DNA of 64,000 bases from Magnetococcales bacterium (GCA_015229005.1 JADGCL010000006.1:1-64000), one strand, 5' to 3'; numbered from the stretch's first letter, positions 1-10,053 are shown. Numbers and translations: made by a program. The notes: a model not told the origin generated them from the letters alone.

Positions 1-62
1 CCCACCACTGCCACGAACCCCTCCAGCGCAGCCAAAGACCTCGTCCCCCGGGCGAGGCGGCG

Positions 63-497
63 TTGGCGCTGGGGGCCGACCGGGTGATCGACTACCGGAC
101 CACGAGCGTCGCGGATTATGTCGAAGCCCTCACGGGGGGGCAGGGGTTCGATGTTGTTTTCGATACCGTTGGCATGGGCAATCTCGACGGATCGTTTCAG
201 GCGGCTCGCGCGGGGGGGACGGTGGTGACCTGTGTTGCCCGTTCGACCCACGATTTGAGCCCGCTCCATGCCAAGGGGTTGTCTCTGCATGTGGTCTTCA
301 TGCTGCTGCCGCTCTTGACGGGTCGGGGCCGGGAGCGCCATGGGGAGATCCTGCGCCGCGTTTCCGAGCTGGTGGATGCGGGGAAGCTCCGGCCCCTGAT
401 TCATGAGCGGCGCTATTCCTTCGACGAGGTTCCGGCGGCGCACGCGGCGCTGGAAGCCGGCGAGGCGTTCGGCAAGATCCTGATTCGGATCGGCTAG
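63..497 (+). CDS. Zinc-type/MDR alcohol dehydrogenase or quinone oxidoreductase, C-terminal part only
   Basis: Translation LGADRVIDYRTTSVADYVEALTGGQGFDVVFDTVGMGNLDGSF...GKILIRIG is typical of an MDR Rossmann/C-terminal half; the N-terminal half is not present in the same orientation. Confidence 0.8.
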   Translation: MALGADRVIDYRTTSVADYVEALTGGQGFDVVFDTVGMGNLDGSFQAARAGGTVVTCVARSTHDLSPLHAKGLSLHVVFMLLPLLTGRGRERHGEILRRVSELVDAGKLRPLIHERRYSFDEVPAAHAALEAGEAFGKILIRIG

Positions 498-550
498 AGG
501 TCCATTGATCGACGGACAGGGTTTTCCGGGGGCTGCCGGCGGAGGGGAAA

Positions 551-1723
551 TTGAGGGTTTATTATTACCATCCCTTCGAGTTTCATTTTCGCTCCGCCAT
601 GACGATCCAGGCGATCCACGACTATGTCCACCTGGCGGCCCACGGATACGAGGTCATTTTCTACGGGACCTATGAAGATTCGATGGCCTTTCAGGAAGTT
701 CGAGAGGTCATCGGCGCTGCCCGGGTGCGCCTCCTGGTGCGACGGGGCAAGCTCTGCCGCTGGCGGGGAGCCCTGAAGGCGCGGCTGCTGTGGATGTTTT
801 GGCGCGATCCTTCGCCGCAAAAGCTCCTGGTGACCCGCAATTTTTCCAAGGAGGCCGAGGTACAACGCCTGCTTCCTCTCCTGGGGAGGGGGGGGAGGGG
901 GTGTCGCACCCTCATGGAGATTCACGAGGATGGATTTCCACACCTGTTGCCGCAGAAAAAAGGGGGGGATCCGGCGGCCATCAAGGTGAATCATGCTCGT
1001 ATCCTGGAGCGGTGCGGCGGACTGGTCCTGACCAATTATTCCCAGGAGGGGACGCTTTGCACGGAGTTCCCGCGCCATCCGGGATATGTGGTCCTTCCCA
1101 ATGGGGTCGATCCGGAGAGATTCGCCTCTGCCCGCGCCCCGGAGGTGAAGGCGGAAGGGCCGTTCGTGGTGACCTATACCGGGCAGTTCGTTGCCTGGAA
1201 GAATGTCGAGTTGCTGTTTCGGTCGCTGGCGCTCCTGGATTCCCGTTTTCATCTGCGCATTGCCGGTGGCAAGGGTGACGCGGCGAGCGACGGGTATGTG
1301 GCGGAACTGACCGCTCGTTATGGGCTGGAGGGACGGGTGGATTATCGTGGTTTCGTCTCGCCGCGCCGGCTGGTGGCCGAGGTGTTGGACGGCTCCTCGG
1401 TGCTGGCACTGCCGTTGGGGGAGAATCTGCGTTCGCGTCTGTTCACCAGTCCGATGAAGCTCTTCGAGGCGATGGCGACGGCGATTCCGGTTGTGGCGGT
1501 CGATTTTCCGACCGTGCGGGGTATCACGGGAGAGGATACGGTTTTCTTGGCGGCGGCGACGGACGAAGGGTTTGCCGGGGCCATTGGAGCGGCGGTCTTT
1601 TCCCCGGAGCGCGGGGAGCGGGTGGCGCGGATGAATCTCCTGGTCCGACGCTATGCTCACCGCGAGCGGGCAAGGCGGTTTCACGAGTGGCTGGTGGAGA
1701 GCGGCGGATGTCTCCATTCTTGA
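551..1723 (+). CDS. Glycosyltransferase family 4/group 1-like protein
   Basis: 390 aa; VLPNGVDPERF and SPMKLFEAMATAIPVVAVDFPTVRGI motifs typical of GT4. Confidence 0.8.
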   Translation: MRVYYYHPFEFHFRSAMTIQAIHDYVHLAAHGYEVIFYGTYEDSMAFQEVREVIGAARVRLLVRRGKLCRWRGALKARLLWMFWRDPSPQKLLVTRNFSKEAEVQRLLPLLGRGGRGCRTLMEIHEDGFPHLLPQKKGGDPAAIKVNHARILERCGGLVLTNYSQEGTLCTEFPRHPGYVVLPNGVDPERFASARAPEVKAEGPFVVTYTGQFVAWKNVELLFRSLALLDSRFHLRIAGGKGDAASDGYVAELTARYGLEGRVDYRGFVSPRRLVAEVLDGSSVLALPLGENLRSRLFTSPMKLFEAMATAIPVVAVDFPTVRGITGEDTVFLAAATDEGFAGAIGAAVFSPERGERVARMNLLVRRYAHRERARRFHEWLVESGGCLHS

Positions 1724-1762
1724 GGAGGCGATCCGCCGGATTCCGGGGTAATGGTTGGGGAG

Positions 1763-2080
1763 CTATTTCTTGAAGTGGTAGAAGGTGTCGTTAAGATAGC
1801 CGACGACCTTGGCCTCATCTTCCGGCCACCACTTGGGCTTGACGATGTTTTGATTGCAGGTGGCCACCTGGGCTTCCAGTTTTTCCAGGGAGCTCAGTCG
1901 GTTGGGGCGGTTGTAGAGGTCGTTGGCTTTGCCGCCGGCCCGGCTTGCATGGCACTCGGTGAGGCAGCTCTTGTCGTGGAGGAGCTGGCCCGGGGAGGGT
2001 TCCTCCGCCCTGGCGCCGGGGATGGCGGCGGTGAGGAGGAGGCAGGCGAGGCCGAGGCGGATTGCGGCAGAGTTTCTCAT
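1763..2080 (-). CDS. Small periplasmic c-type cytochrome-like protein with CX3CH motif
   Basis: Signal-like N-terminus (MRNSAAIRLGLACLLLTAAIPGARA); CLTECH motif; tail RPNRLSSLEKLEAQVATCNQNI..WWPEDEAKVVGYLNDTFYHF resembles small cyt c proteins. Confidence 0.7.
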   Translation of the reverse strand: MRNSAAIRLGLACLLLTAAIPGARAEEPSPGQLLHDKSCLTECHASRAGGKANDLYNRPNRLSSLEKLEAQVATCNQNIVKPKWWPEDEAKVVGYLNDTFYHFKK

Positions 2081-2117
2081 GGGTTCAGGATCTCCGGAAA
2101 AGTGGGGTTGGTGGGTC

Positions 2118-3101
2118 ATGACTGATTCAATGGAACCGGGGCCGGGAGAGGGAGGTCCTCCCCCCTTGCGGGTGTTGACGGTCGGTGCGGGGGCGGTGGG
2201 GGGGTTCTATTCGGCGAAACTGGCTCAGGGCGGCGCCCGGGTGAGTACCGTTCACCGCTCCGATTTTCAGGAGGTGGTACGCGCGGGAATCCGGGTGGAG
2301 AGCATCCATGGCGACTTTCATTTCACCCCACACCGGGTTTGGGAACAGGTGGCCGACGCGACCGAGCGGGCCGATTATATCCTGGTTGCGACCAAAGTTC
2401 TTCCCTTGATCGATACGGCGGCGGTGATTGCACCGGCGGTCGGACCGGGGACGGTGATCGTGATGTTGCAAAATGGTATCGAGATTGAGGGGCCGGTTGC
2501 GCGGGCATTTCCCGACAATGAGATTGTCAGTGGTTTGGCTTTTGTCTGTTTGAGTCGCCTGGCGCCTGGGCGGATTGCGCATCTTTGCCATGGGCGGGTG
2601 GTATTGGGGCGGTATCCATCCGGACTTTCACCGGCGGCGGAGCGTCTTGCCGCCTGCTTCCGGAAAGCTGGCATTCCCTGCGTCGTGACCGATGACATTG
2701 CCTTGGAGCGATGGCGAAAGCTGGTATGGAATGCGGCGTTCAACCCGATTTCGGTGCTGTCCGGGGGGATGACGACGACCGCGATCATGGCGGATCGGGA
2801 GATACGTCAGCTGGTGGAGGCGGTGATGGCGGAGGTGGTTGATGTGGCGGCGTCGGCAGGGCATCGTCTGCCGGAGGGGGTGATCGCGAAAAATCTGGAG
2901 GACACGATGCGAATGCAACCCTATCGGACGAGCATGTTGCTGGACTGGGAGAATGGTCGATCCCTGGAGGTTGAGGCGATTTTGGGCAATCTTGTGAGCG
3001 CGGCGAGGCGTCTGGGGGTGGCGACTCCCCGCTGTGAGACGCTTTATGCTCTTCTTACTTCCTTGACGACTGCCCGCCCTGACGCTGCCCGTGGGGTGTG
3101 A
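2118..3101 (+). CDS. 2-dehydropantoate 2-reductase / ketopantoate reductase family protein
   Basis: N-terminal GAGAVGGFYSAKLAQGG nucleotide-binding motif; ERWRKLVWNAAFNPIS..; PanE/ApbA-type C-terminal domain. Confidence 0.85.
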   Translation: MTDSMEPGPGEGGPPPLRVLTVGAGAVGGFYSAKLAQGGARVSTVHRSDFQEVVRAGIRVESIHGDFHFTPHRVWEQVADATERADYILVATKVLPLIDTAAVIAPAVGPGTVIVMLQNGIEIEGPVARAFPDNEIVSGLAFVCLSRLAPGRIAHLCHGRVVLGRYPSGLSPAAERLAACFRKAGIPCVVTDDIALERWRKLVWNAAFNPISVLSGGMTTTAIMADREIRQLVEAVMAEVVDVAASAGHRLPEGVIAKNLEDTMRMQPYRTSMLLDWENGRSLEVEAILGNLVSAARRLGVATPRCETLYALLTSLTTARPDAARGV

Positions 3102-3200
3102 CCCGTTGGGCGCGGAGGGGGAGGCGCAGGGCCGGGAACTCCCCTGGTCGGGTCGGAGAAGGCTGCTGACGGACTGGGTCGATGGTTTGTCCGGGTGTGG

Positions 3201-3368
3201 TCAGCGCTGCAACCATTGCACCAGGATGATCGCCTGGATCAGGGAGATGAGGATCAGGCCGTAGGCTCCGCCGACGTAGACGGCAGCCAAGACTCTGACG
3301 GCGAGTCTGCCGGCTCTGCCGGTATCGGTTTTGCCTGTATTTTTGACTGGTTGGACAGCCCGTCTCAC
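3201..3368 (-). CDS. Candidate 55-aa single-TM membrane protein (below ORF-track length cutoff)
   Basis: GTG start preceded by AAGGGAAGGAG; translation VRRAVQPVKNTGKTDTGRAGRLAVRVLAAVYVGGAYGLILISLIQAIILVQWLQR*. Confidence 0.5.
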   Translation of the reverse strand: MRRAVQPVKNTGKTDTGRAGRLAVRVLAAVYVGGAYGLILISLIQAIILVQWLQR

Positions 3369-3680
3369 TGCTGGCTCCTTCCCTTTCGTAGGTGCCCCGC
3401 CTTTGCCCTTTCGGACCTTGCCCCCGGGAGATCCCTTCCGACTCTCCCGGTGATGGCCAGGTTGCAGCGCCGCACCGGACTGTTCGCGACCGATTGGCTG
3501 GCCGACGCCGGAATTCTGACCCTTAGCCCTCCAGCACGCAAAATTGATTCCAATTTTTTTGTTTTCGGAGAAAAACGGGGGGTGACAAGCCGTTGAATTC
3601 GGAGGGTGAGGCGATATCGGGTATGGCCTCCCGGGGCAGAAAAGAGCGTAGCTGGCCGAAAGATAACACTCCTCCGGAGA

Positions 3681-4952
3681 TCATGTGGCCTGGGCAGCAG
3701 CAACCATGGCCTTCAATTCGGGGATGACTTCGTCGTGGCGTTTGTTCATATACTGTTCGATCATGTTCTGATCGCGGGGGGAGAGTTTGGCGAAGAGGAT
3801 GCGGGCAACACCGCTGCTGTTGCCCAGGGTGCCGACATTGAGGAGATTGCCATCGATTTCGATGTGCGGGGGGCCGAGTTCAAGGGTATCGCCCGTTTCG
3901 ACCCACTTGAGGGGAATGGCGAAGCGGACCCAGGCGTGTGCGAAGAGCATCATCTCGTCGAGGCCGGTGGAGTCGTCGAGGGTGATGGAGACGCCGCCGG
4001 GCGAGAGATTGAGGAGGGTGCCGTGGTAGGGCCTGCCCTCGACCTGGAGATCGACCTCGATGGGTTCGCCCGGCTCGATTCGGGAGTGTTCGCGTTGCCC
4101 GAGGGCGCCGTCGGCCAGGGTGATGCGGTGAAGGACGACAGTTCCTTGACGGAAATCCACCTCTTTGACTTTGGCTTCCAACCCAAGCCTGAGGTGTGGG
4201 GCATCTATGTAGGTTCCTCCCTCGAGTTTCATGGCCATAAGCTGGTCCCGGTTGACCTGCACGAGGACCTCCTCCTTGGTGAAGCGCAGGACGAGTCCTT
4301 TGTTACTGATGGAGATCCCCTTGAATTGATTGAAGAAGGAGATCTCCTGGATGCGTTCGTGGATCAGACCGAATTCCCGTTGGATATCGACATATCTGAG
4401 GAGGCTTGGGTCGTTGAGGTAGAAGGACATCCGGCAAAGATGCGCCTCCCGCAGCATACAAACCGGTTCGGTGTGGGCGATGGGTTGACTGAAATGGTGC
4501 CCCATTCCCTGGACGATTCCCTTGATGAGGGAACACATTCGTCTCTTTGACATGTAGGCGAGGGCGACCTCGCCGTGTTTGATGCGCAGGGTGCGGATGT
4601 CGGGGAAAGACATCCCCGGGTTGAGGGAGACGAAGCCTTCGAAGATATTCCGCAGATTTTCCAGGATATCCATGCTGGTCCAGCCATCGCGGACGAGACC
4701 CACGGAGTGGCCCATTTCCAGGAGACCGGGGGACATGTGTTCCCCCAACTGGAAGAGGAGATCCTCACGGCTGATGGAGAGGGCCATGGCGCCCGAATTC
4801 AGAATGGACTCCGCCTCGGCATCCGGGTAGGTTCCATCGGAGAAATATTCACGCTCGAAGAGGTCGGAGGCGGCAAGGACCCTTGGCCAGGTATCAGGTC
4901 CCAGGCGTTCTTCGAGAAAATCCTGAAGTGCCAAAAAGATGATGCCATGCAT
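3681..4952 (-). CDS. H-NOX/HNOB-like domain protein with C-terminal PilZ domain
   Basis: N-terminus MHGIIFLALQDFLEERLGPDTWPRVL... and YMSKRRMC (YxSxR) as in H-NOX; C-terminal REHSRI (RxxxR) and NLSPGG (NxSxGG) PilZ motifs. Confidence 0.75.
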   Translation of the reverse strand: MHGIIFLALQDFLEERLGPDTWPRVLAASDLFEREYFSDGTYPDAEAESILNSGAMALSISREDLLFQLGEHMSPGLLEMGHSVGLVRDGWTSMDILENLRNIFEGFVSLNPGMSFPDIRTLRIKHGEVALAYMSKRRMCSLIKGIVQGMGHHFSQPIAHTEPVCMLREAHLCRMSFYLNDPSLLRYVDIQREFGLIHERIQEISFFNQFKGISISNKGLVLRFTKEEVLVQVNRDQLMAMKLEGGTYIDAPHLRLGLEAKVKEVDFRQGTVVLHRITLADGALGQREHSRIEPGEPIEVDLQVEGRPYHGTLLNLSPGGVSITLDDSTGLDEMMLFAHAWVRFAIPLKWVETGDTLELGPPHIEIDGNLLNVGTLGNSSGVARILFAKLSPRDQNMIEQYMNKRHDEVIPELKAMVAAAQAT

Positions 4953-5051
4953 TAGCGGACCTTGCCGGTTTGGGCGAACCCATTCACTCCGGGGAGGATA
5001 GCGTCCACAGTCAGGGACGCAAGGTTCCGGGAGGGGATCGGACCAGATTGA

Positions 5052-6095
<1,044 letters not shown>

Positions 6096-6120
6096 AGAGT
6101 TGAGGTTTGGAGGGGGACTG

Positions 6121-6151
6121 GCGAACGGGTCGCTTTGTGCGGCCCGTTCGC
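6121..6151. terminator. Perfect 9-bp stem-loop downstream of trxB (no T-tract)
   Basis: GCGAACGGG-N13-CCCGTTCGC. Confidence 0.4.
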
Positions 6152-6157
6152 GTGTAT

Positions 6158-6301
6158 CAGCCCGTTGATAAACGGGCTGCGCCGGCCAGGGATGGCCGGC
6201 CAAATTCAACGGGATGGTGTAACCCGTTGAATTTGGAAGGAAAGGCAAAACCACGTTTTGCCTTTCCGGGTTGAAAAAGTCCATGGATGGACTTTTTCAA
6301 C
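6158..6301 (+). repeat. Repeat family A, best copy (A1): five contiguous hairpins
   Basis: CAGCCCGTT/AACGGGCTG; GCCGGCCA/TGGCCGGC; CCAAATTCAACGGG/CCCGTTGAATTTGG; GGAAAGGCAAAA/TTTTGCCTTTCC; GTTGAAAAAGTCCAT/ATGGACTTTTTCAAC, back to back. Confidence 0.9.
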
Positions 6302-6332
6302 AGTCTCGTATGGGGCACGAAGGGAGTGTTCG

Positions 6333-7523
6333 ATGGCAAGGGATCCGGAATCGAAGGATGGAGGGGGGCGTTTTTTTCACCGGCATCCCGGGTGGACCCT
6401 GACGGGGATCGTGATCGTTGCCCTTGTGGGGCTGGACCTGGGCCTCGGGGCTTGTTACCGCTGGGTGGTCGGAGACTCCTTCTATTACAGCCGGGTCGAC
6501 TTCGGTCGGGGGCTCAACCGTCGCTACCGTTCCGGATCACCGGTATTTCATCATGGGTTGAAGCCCCTGGTAAGCATGCGGGCGCAGTGGGGCGAGTACG
6601 CCTACACGGTTCATACCAACGCGCTGGGGTTCAAGGACGGGGCGGCTGTGGATGTGCCATTGGTGACGGATCGGTATCGGATTCTGTTTATCGGGGATTC
6701 TGTGACCGAGGGCGTGGGGATGTCTCATGAAGACACCTTCGTGGGGAGGATCGGAGAGGCGTTGAAAGAGGAAGGGGTGGAGGTTCTGAATGCGGGGGTT
6801 TCCTCCTATGCCCCGTCGCTCTATTTGGCGAAGGTGAGGCATTATCTTGAGACGGTCGGCTTGAAGATCGACGAGTTGGTGGTGTTCCTGGACATTTCCG
6901 ATCCGTGGGACGAAATCTATCGTTATCCACCGGCGGTGCTGGCACCGCCCCCTTTGCCGGAGGAGGCGGTTCCGCCGCCGCCGGTCGGGATCACTCTGGA
7001 GTCGGTGAAGCTGTTCTTTCGAGAGTACAGCATTCTCTACAGCGTTCCGCGCTGGTTCAAGCTGCGACAGAAGTTTGTCAAGCCGGGGGCGACGCCTGCG
7101 GACAACCCGGTGATCGATTACCCCCGGGGGCGTTGGACCTTCGATGATCAGGCCTATCGGGAATTCGGTGAACCCGGGCTTGAAGTGATGCGGAAGAACA
7201 TGGAGGAGTTGGCGCGGCTTCTCCGGGGGCGGGGCATACCATTGACAGTGGTGGTGTATCCCTGGCCGGGGCAGATCTACTATCGCGACATTCCATCGCG
7301 GCAGGAGGGGGCGTGGGCGGAATGGGCGGGGGGGATGGGGGCGGACTTTCTCTCCCTCTTCGGGGCGTTGGTGACGACCGACGCGGCGACGAATCGGGAC
7401 AATATCCTCGGATACTATATTCCCAACGATATGCACTTCAACCAGGCCGGGCACGAGTTGGTGGCGGCTCGGTTCGTTGACCATTGGCGCCACCACCACC
7501 CGGAGGGGGGCAAGGCGAATTAA
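6333..7523 (+). CDS. Membrane-anchored SGNH/GDSL-like hydrolase
   Basis: N-terminal TM; ILFIGDSVTEGVGMSHEDTF; C-terminal NDMHFNQAGHELVA (DxxH catalytic block). Confidence 0.8.
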   Translation: MARDPESKDGGGRFFHRHPGWTLTGIVIVALVGLDLGLGACYRWVVGDSFYYSRVDFGRGLNRRYRSGSPVFHHGLKPLVSMRAQWGEYAYTVHTNALGFKDGAAVDVPLVTDRYRILFIGDSVTEGVGMSHEDTFVGRIGEALKEEGVEVLNAGVSSYAPSLYLAKVRHYLETVGLKIDELVVFLDISDPWDEIYRYPPAVLAPPPLPEEAVPPPPVGITLESVKLFFREYSILYSVPRWFKLRQKFVKPGATPADNPVIDYPRGRWTFDDQAYREFGEPGLEVMRKNMEELARLLRGRGIPLTVVVYPWPGQIYYRDIPSRQEGAWAEWAGGMGADFLSLFGALVTTDAATNRDNILGYYIPNDMHFNQAGHELVAARFVDHWRHHHPEGGKAN

Positions 7524-7639
7524 TGTTTCCCGGCATCATGCACCTGGGGGCCATGTACCGTTCCGTATAGGCTGCAGTGTGCTGTATAAAGGCCATCCTC
7601 GGATAGTCCGGGGATTCGCGTTCATTCTGTGAGGCATTC

Positions 7640-8998
7640 ATGACACGGTCTGCAGGTATTCGGGCAGGGGCATGCCTGCTGTTCGTGTTCGGGGTGTCGC
7701 TTGGGTGGGGGAGTCGGTTGGAGGGGAGTGAAGTTCTCCCCTGGCAAGCAGCCGCTGCTCCTCTTCAAGCCGGTGATTATGTCCAGAGCTTGGCCATTCT
7801 CTCGCCTCTGGAGGAACACCATGCGGGAGAGCCTGCCTTCGACGTGATGCTGGGATCGGTCCTGTTCCGCCTGCGGGACTACGGGGCGGCATTGTTTCCG
7901 CTGGAGCGGGTCTTGATGAATGCCCCCGGCGACCAGACTGCCCGACTGATGCTGGCCATGACCCTGCACCGTCTTGGTGAGATTGCCCGGGCCCGAACCG
8001 AAGCCGCCGCCCTCCACTTCGATCGTCTCCCTCCCGCCCTGGTCGACGAGTGGCGGGAGATGATTCGTCCCAAACCCCCGGAGGGGGGGGCTCCTCTCGG
8101 GAACACCCGATTGCAAGGGCATTTGCAATCAGCTTTCGGCCGCGATACCAACGTCACTGCTGGTCCCGGTGATGGCGGCTATCTGATCCCCTCCTACTCT
8201 GCCACGGTTCCCGTATCTCTGGGCAGTTCCGAGGCTGCGGATGATTGGGTCACCTCCACGAGTGGGGTTGTGACCGCCTCCCATCGCCTGGGTCCGCTCA
8301 GGTCGCTGGTCGGTGGCGTGAGTGTTTCCCACTCCCTGAATCGATACCGGGAAGATCGGGAGGAGACTTATGGCAGCTCCTTCGGTGGCCTGGCATTCCA
8401 GTCCGGGCGGGATACCGTGACTCCGGTCGGGTTTCTTCAGGGGTATTGGCTGGGTGGGTCCCATTATCAGCACTATTGGGGGGGACAGATCAACTGGAGC
8501 AGGGTTCTGGGGGAGGGTGAGTCGCTGCATTCCCATGTGCAGTTCCTCGATACCACCTACCCTGGTTTCCACACCAGCGACTCCAGACGCTATGCGATCG
8601 GGACGACTCACCTGCGGAGAGCGTCTGGGGGGATTTTTAGTGGACACTTTCAAGGTTTGTACGGAGGTCTGGTAACTCCGGATGAGTCGGGTCCGGCCTA
8701 TATCGGATATGGTTTTGTTGGTGCCAATCTTGGGGGCCGGGTGCAGGCAGCCCCTGCCGTTGCCGTTTCCGGCAGCCTGAACTACGAATACCGTCATCAT
8801 CCGGATCCGGATAATCTGTACTCTCTTTCTCGGACCGACAATCAATTCCAGGGGGTTCTTTCGGTGGACTACGCGCTGGACAAGGAGTGGCATTTGATTC
8901 CCAGGGTCTCGCTGCTCCATGCCGATTCCAACCTGGCCGTTTATGCTTATGATCGGGCAACCGTTTCGCTGGCTTTGCAATGGAGTTTCGGCCAATGA
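7640..8998 (+). CDS. TPR-containing outer-membrane beta-barrel-like protein (surface-lipoprotein-assembly-modifier-like)
   Basis: Signal peptide, TPR-like N-terminus, alternating aromatic/polar beta-strand pattern to the C-terminal aromatic (LQWSFGQ). Confidence 0.6.
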   Translation: MTRSAGIRAGACLLFVFGVSLGWGSRLEGSEVLPWQAAAAPLQAGDYVQSLAILSPLEEHHAGEPAFDVMLGSVLFRLRDYGAALFPLERVLMNAPGDQTARLMLAMTLHRLGEIARARTEAAALHFDRLPPALVDEWREMIRPKPPEGGAPLGNTRLQGHLQSAFGRDTNVTAGPGDGGYLIPSYSATVPVSLGSSEAADDWVTSTSGVVTASHRLGPLRSLVGGVSVSHSLNRYREDREETYGSSFGGLAFQSGRDTVTPVGFLQGYWLGGSHYQHYWGGQINWSRVLGEGESLHSHVQFLDTTYPGFHTSDSRRYAIGTTHLRRASGGIFSGHFQGLYGGLVTPDESGPAYIGYGFVGANLGGRVQAAPAVAVSGSLNYEYRHHPDPDNLYSLSRTDNQFQGVLSVDYALDKEWHLIPRVSLLHADSNLAVYAYDRATVSLALQWSFGQ

Positions 8999-10041
8999 CC
9001 AAAGCCAGGATTGTCCCCGGGCACCGTGTTCCTGTTTTGACAAGCTGGATATTGGTTCTGCTCCTGGCGGTTGTCCTGGCGGTCCCCGGCTGGGGTGCCG
9101 GAGAGAAGGATTTCGCTGCCAAGGTCCTGGCTCTTCAGGGCGAGGTCCTCGTTGTCCGCAAGGGTCTTTCTGAACCACATTCCCTGAAGCTGGGTGAGAA
9201 GCTCTTTTCCGGTGATCGGGTCCAGACCGGGGAAGGTGAAACGCAACTGCGTTTTACCGATGGGGGTTTGCTGTCGATTTATGCCAATTCTTCTTTTGCC
9301 ATCGACGAGTATGTATTTTCCAGTGAAGGAAGGACGGACAACAAATCGTTTCTCAGCCTGATCGCCGGTCAATTCCGGGCACTTACCGGCAGGATCGGCA
9401 AGGAAGAGGACAAATTTCAAATGCGCACCAAGTTTGCCATCCTGGGTGTGCGTGGGACCCGGTTTGTCGTCGACCTTGGACAAAGGTTGCACGTTACTGT
9501 GGATGAAGGCACGGTTCTTCTCAGCAATGATGGCGGCGTTCTTCCGGTCCTGGCGGGCCAGAACGCGATTGTTGCGGGTTTTGCCCAGTTGCCGGAATTG
9601 TCCCGTGTTGCTGTGGAGCCGCGATCTTTGGGTCAAGTCCCTCCGGTGGGGACAAAACCGGAGCCGGAAGGCAGGGATGGGGGCAAGGGTGACGGTGTTT
9701 CCCGGGGTTCTGACGGCGTCGATGGGGGGCATCCCCCTGGTGCCGCTGGTGGGCCGGAGGGGGGGGGGGCTCCCGGGGAGGGGGGTTCCGATGGGCCCGG
9801 GCCCGGTGCGGGATCGCTCGGTGGCAGAGGCCAACACCCTGCGGGCCTGGGACTGGATTCCGGCATGCCCCTCGGTTTGCCCTTGGGGGGTGGTTTCGCT
9901 GCGGGAGCGGTGGATTCGGCTCCGGCAGGGGGTATGCCGCCGCCTCCGGGTCATTCCAATCTGGGGGGAGAAGTGGGTCAGCAGTTGCCGCCGCCACCAT
10001 CACTGCCGCCACCGCCACCGCCACCGCCACCCGGTCCTTGA
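8995..10041 (+). CDS. FecR-domain protein with Gly/Pro-rich C-terminal tail
   Basis: GEVLVVRKG..KLGEKLFSGDRVQTGEGETQLRFTDGGLLSIYANSSFAIDEY..TKFAILGVRGTRFVVDLG; ATGA overlap with upstream gene. Confidence 0.85.
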   Translation: MTKARIVPGHRVPVLTSWILVLLLAVVLAVPGWGAGEKDFAAKVLALQGEVLVVRKGLSEPHSLKLGEKLFSGDRVQTGEGETQLRFTDGGLLSIYANSSFAIDEYVFSSEGRTDNKSFLSLIAGQFRALTGRIGKEEDKFQMRTKFAILGVRGTRFVVDLGQRLHVTVDEGTVLLSNDGGVLPVLAGQNAIVAGFAQLPELSRVAVEPRSLGQVPPVGTKPEPEGRDGGKGDGVSRGSDGVDGGHPPGAAGGPEGGGAPGEGGSDGPGPGAGSLGGRGQHPAGLGLDSGMPLGLPLGGGFAAGAVDSAPAGGMPPPPGHSNLGGEVGQQLPPPPSLPPPPPPPPPGP

Positions 10042-10053
10042 GAGGGGTCTTGG

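Noticed and set aside
494-1717. 407-aa minus-strand ORF
   Set aside because: Antisense of the GT4 glycosyltransferase; low-complexity PPPPPPQ composition.
3555-3590. AAAATTGATTCCAATTTTTTT as terminator
   Set aside because: Short AT-only stem; insufficient support.
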